Assembly: GCA_035135055.1 (NCBI GenBank)
Contig: JAVFHQ010000081.1
Span: 1 to 64,000 of the forward strand
Source: Oleoguttula mirabilis
Lineage: Eukaryota; Ascomycota; Dothideomycetes; Mycosphaerellales; Teratosphaeriaceae
DNA length: 64,000 bases
Reading direction: 5' to 3'
Part shown: piece after piece, positions 63,907-64,000 of the stretch
Layout: each line of letters starts with the position of its first letter
Position numbering within the stretch: the stretch's first letter is position 1
The notes under the pieces: generated by a model
What the model saw: only the letters and a program-made list of their open reading frames with translations
Databases searched by the model: none
What the model was told of the DNA's origin: nothing
Program-made: the position numbers and the translations under genes

Positions 63907-64000
63907 ATGCCACCGCAGAAGAGACAGAGCGCGCGGCTCGCCGGCAATGCGGCCGACACCCCACCTCCACTACCAGCTCCCTCGGGCACGAAGAAGAATC
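63907..64000 (+). CDS. Start of a gene running off the window (unknown)
   Basis: The ATG at 63907 opens a frame (M-P-P-Q-K-R-Q-S-A-R-L-A-G) that stays open to the window end, 31 codons. The R-Q-S-A-R-L-A pattern is a common start of fungal nuclear proteins, but no domain is visible. It is divergent from the gene at 63702. Confidence 0.45.
   Translation, partial: MPPQKRQSARLAGNAADTPPPLPAPSGTKKN

Noticed and set aside
1..64000. CRISPR arrays, bacterial operons, riboswitches, polyketide or peptide synthetase genes
   Set aside because: None seen; the window is eukaryotic nuclear DNA with intron-bearing genes and no megasynthase motifs.

Overview
The window is nuclear DNA of a filamentous ascomycete (Pezizomycotina, probably a Dothideomycete). 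The evidence is short GT..AG introns of about 50-240 bp with CTAAC-type branch points, GC-rich exons, fungus-specific families (UstYa/DUF3328, OPT transporters, Arb2-like, annexin C4-like), and an AT-rich LTR-retrotransposon remnant whose stop codons are of the C-to-T kind left by repeat-induced point mutation (RIP). About 28 protein genes, two decayed genes, one gene with an in-frame stop and two mobile elements can be supported. Exon boundaries below were worked out by hand so that every join keeps frame.

Layout. 0-5.3 kb is a decayed edge: a RIP-mutated Ty1/copia pol fragment, a probable LTR remnant, a gene-poor stretch, a DUF3632-like gene and a disabled metallo-hydrolase-like gene. 5.7-21.8 kb is mostly conserved housekeeping: ABC1/COQ8-type mitochondrial kinase, secreted carboxylesterase, SDR, SAICAR synthetase (ADE1), cytochrome oxidase subunit VIa (COX13), F-box/LRR protein, mitochondrial ribosomal uS14m, Arb2-like protein and an orphan membrane protein. 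23.3-36.7 kb holds otubain, CSN2, CWC25, Rho3, annexin and phosphoserine phosphatase. 36.7-39.3 kb holds a UstYa-type oxidase gene facing a small secreted Tyr/Gly-repeat peptide gene, the most suggestive pair in the window. 40.4-52.7 kb is again conserved: ketopantoate reductase-like, lipoyl synthase, Asterix (PAT complex), MED12, Mba1-like mitoribosome receptor and eIF1. 53.4-62.5 kb is accessory in character: a broken aldo/keto reductase, an OPT oligopeptide transporter, a GH12 endoglucanase, a MITE with 75-bp terminal inverted repeats, a cupin and an SDR lacking the catalytic tyrosine. The right edge has a conserved-looking gene interrupted by one TAG and the start of a divergent gene.

How the genes relate. 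Fungal genes are individually transcribed, so neighbours mostly do not form pathways. Several pairs share divergent promoters (CSN2/CWC25, annexin/SER2, ketopantoate reductase/LIP5, Asterix/MED12, UstYa/Tyr-Gly peptide). Mitochondrial functions recur (Cqd2-like kinase, COX13, uS14m, LIP5, Mba1-like). The only group with a plausible joint task is UstYa plus the secreted Tyr-Gly peptide (possible ribosomally made, modified peptide). This is inference and needs testing.
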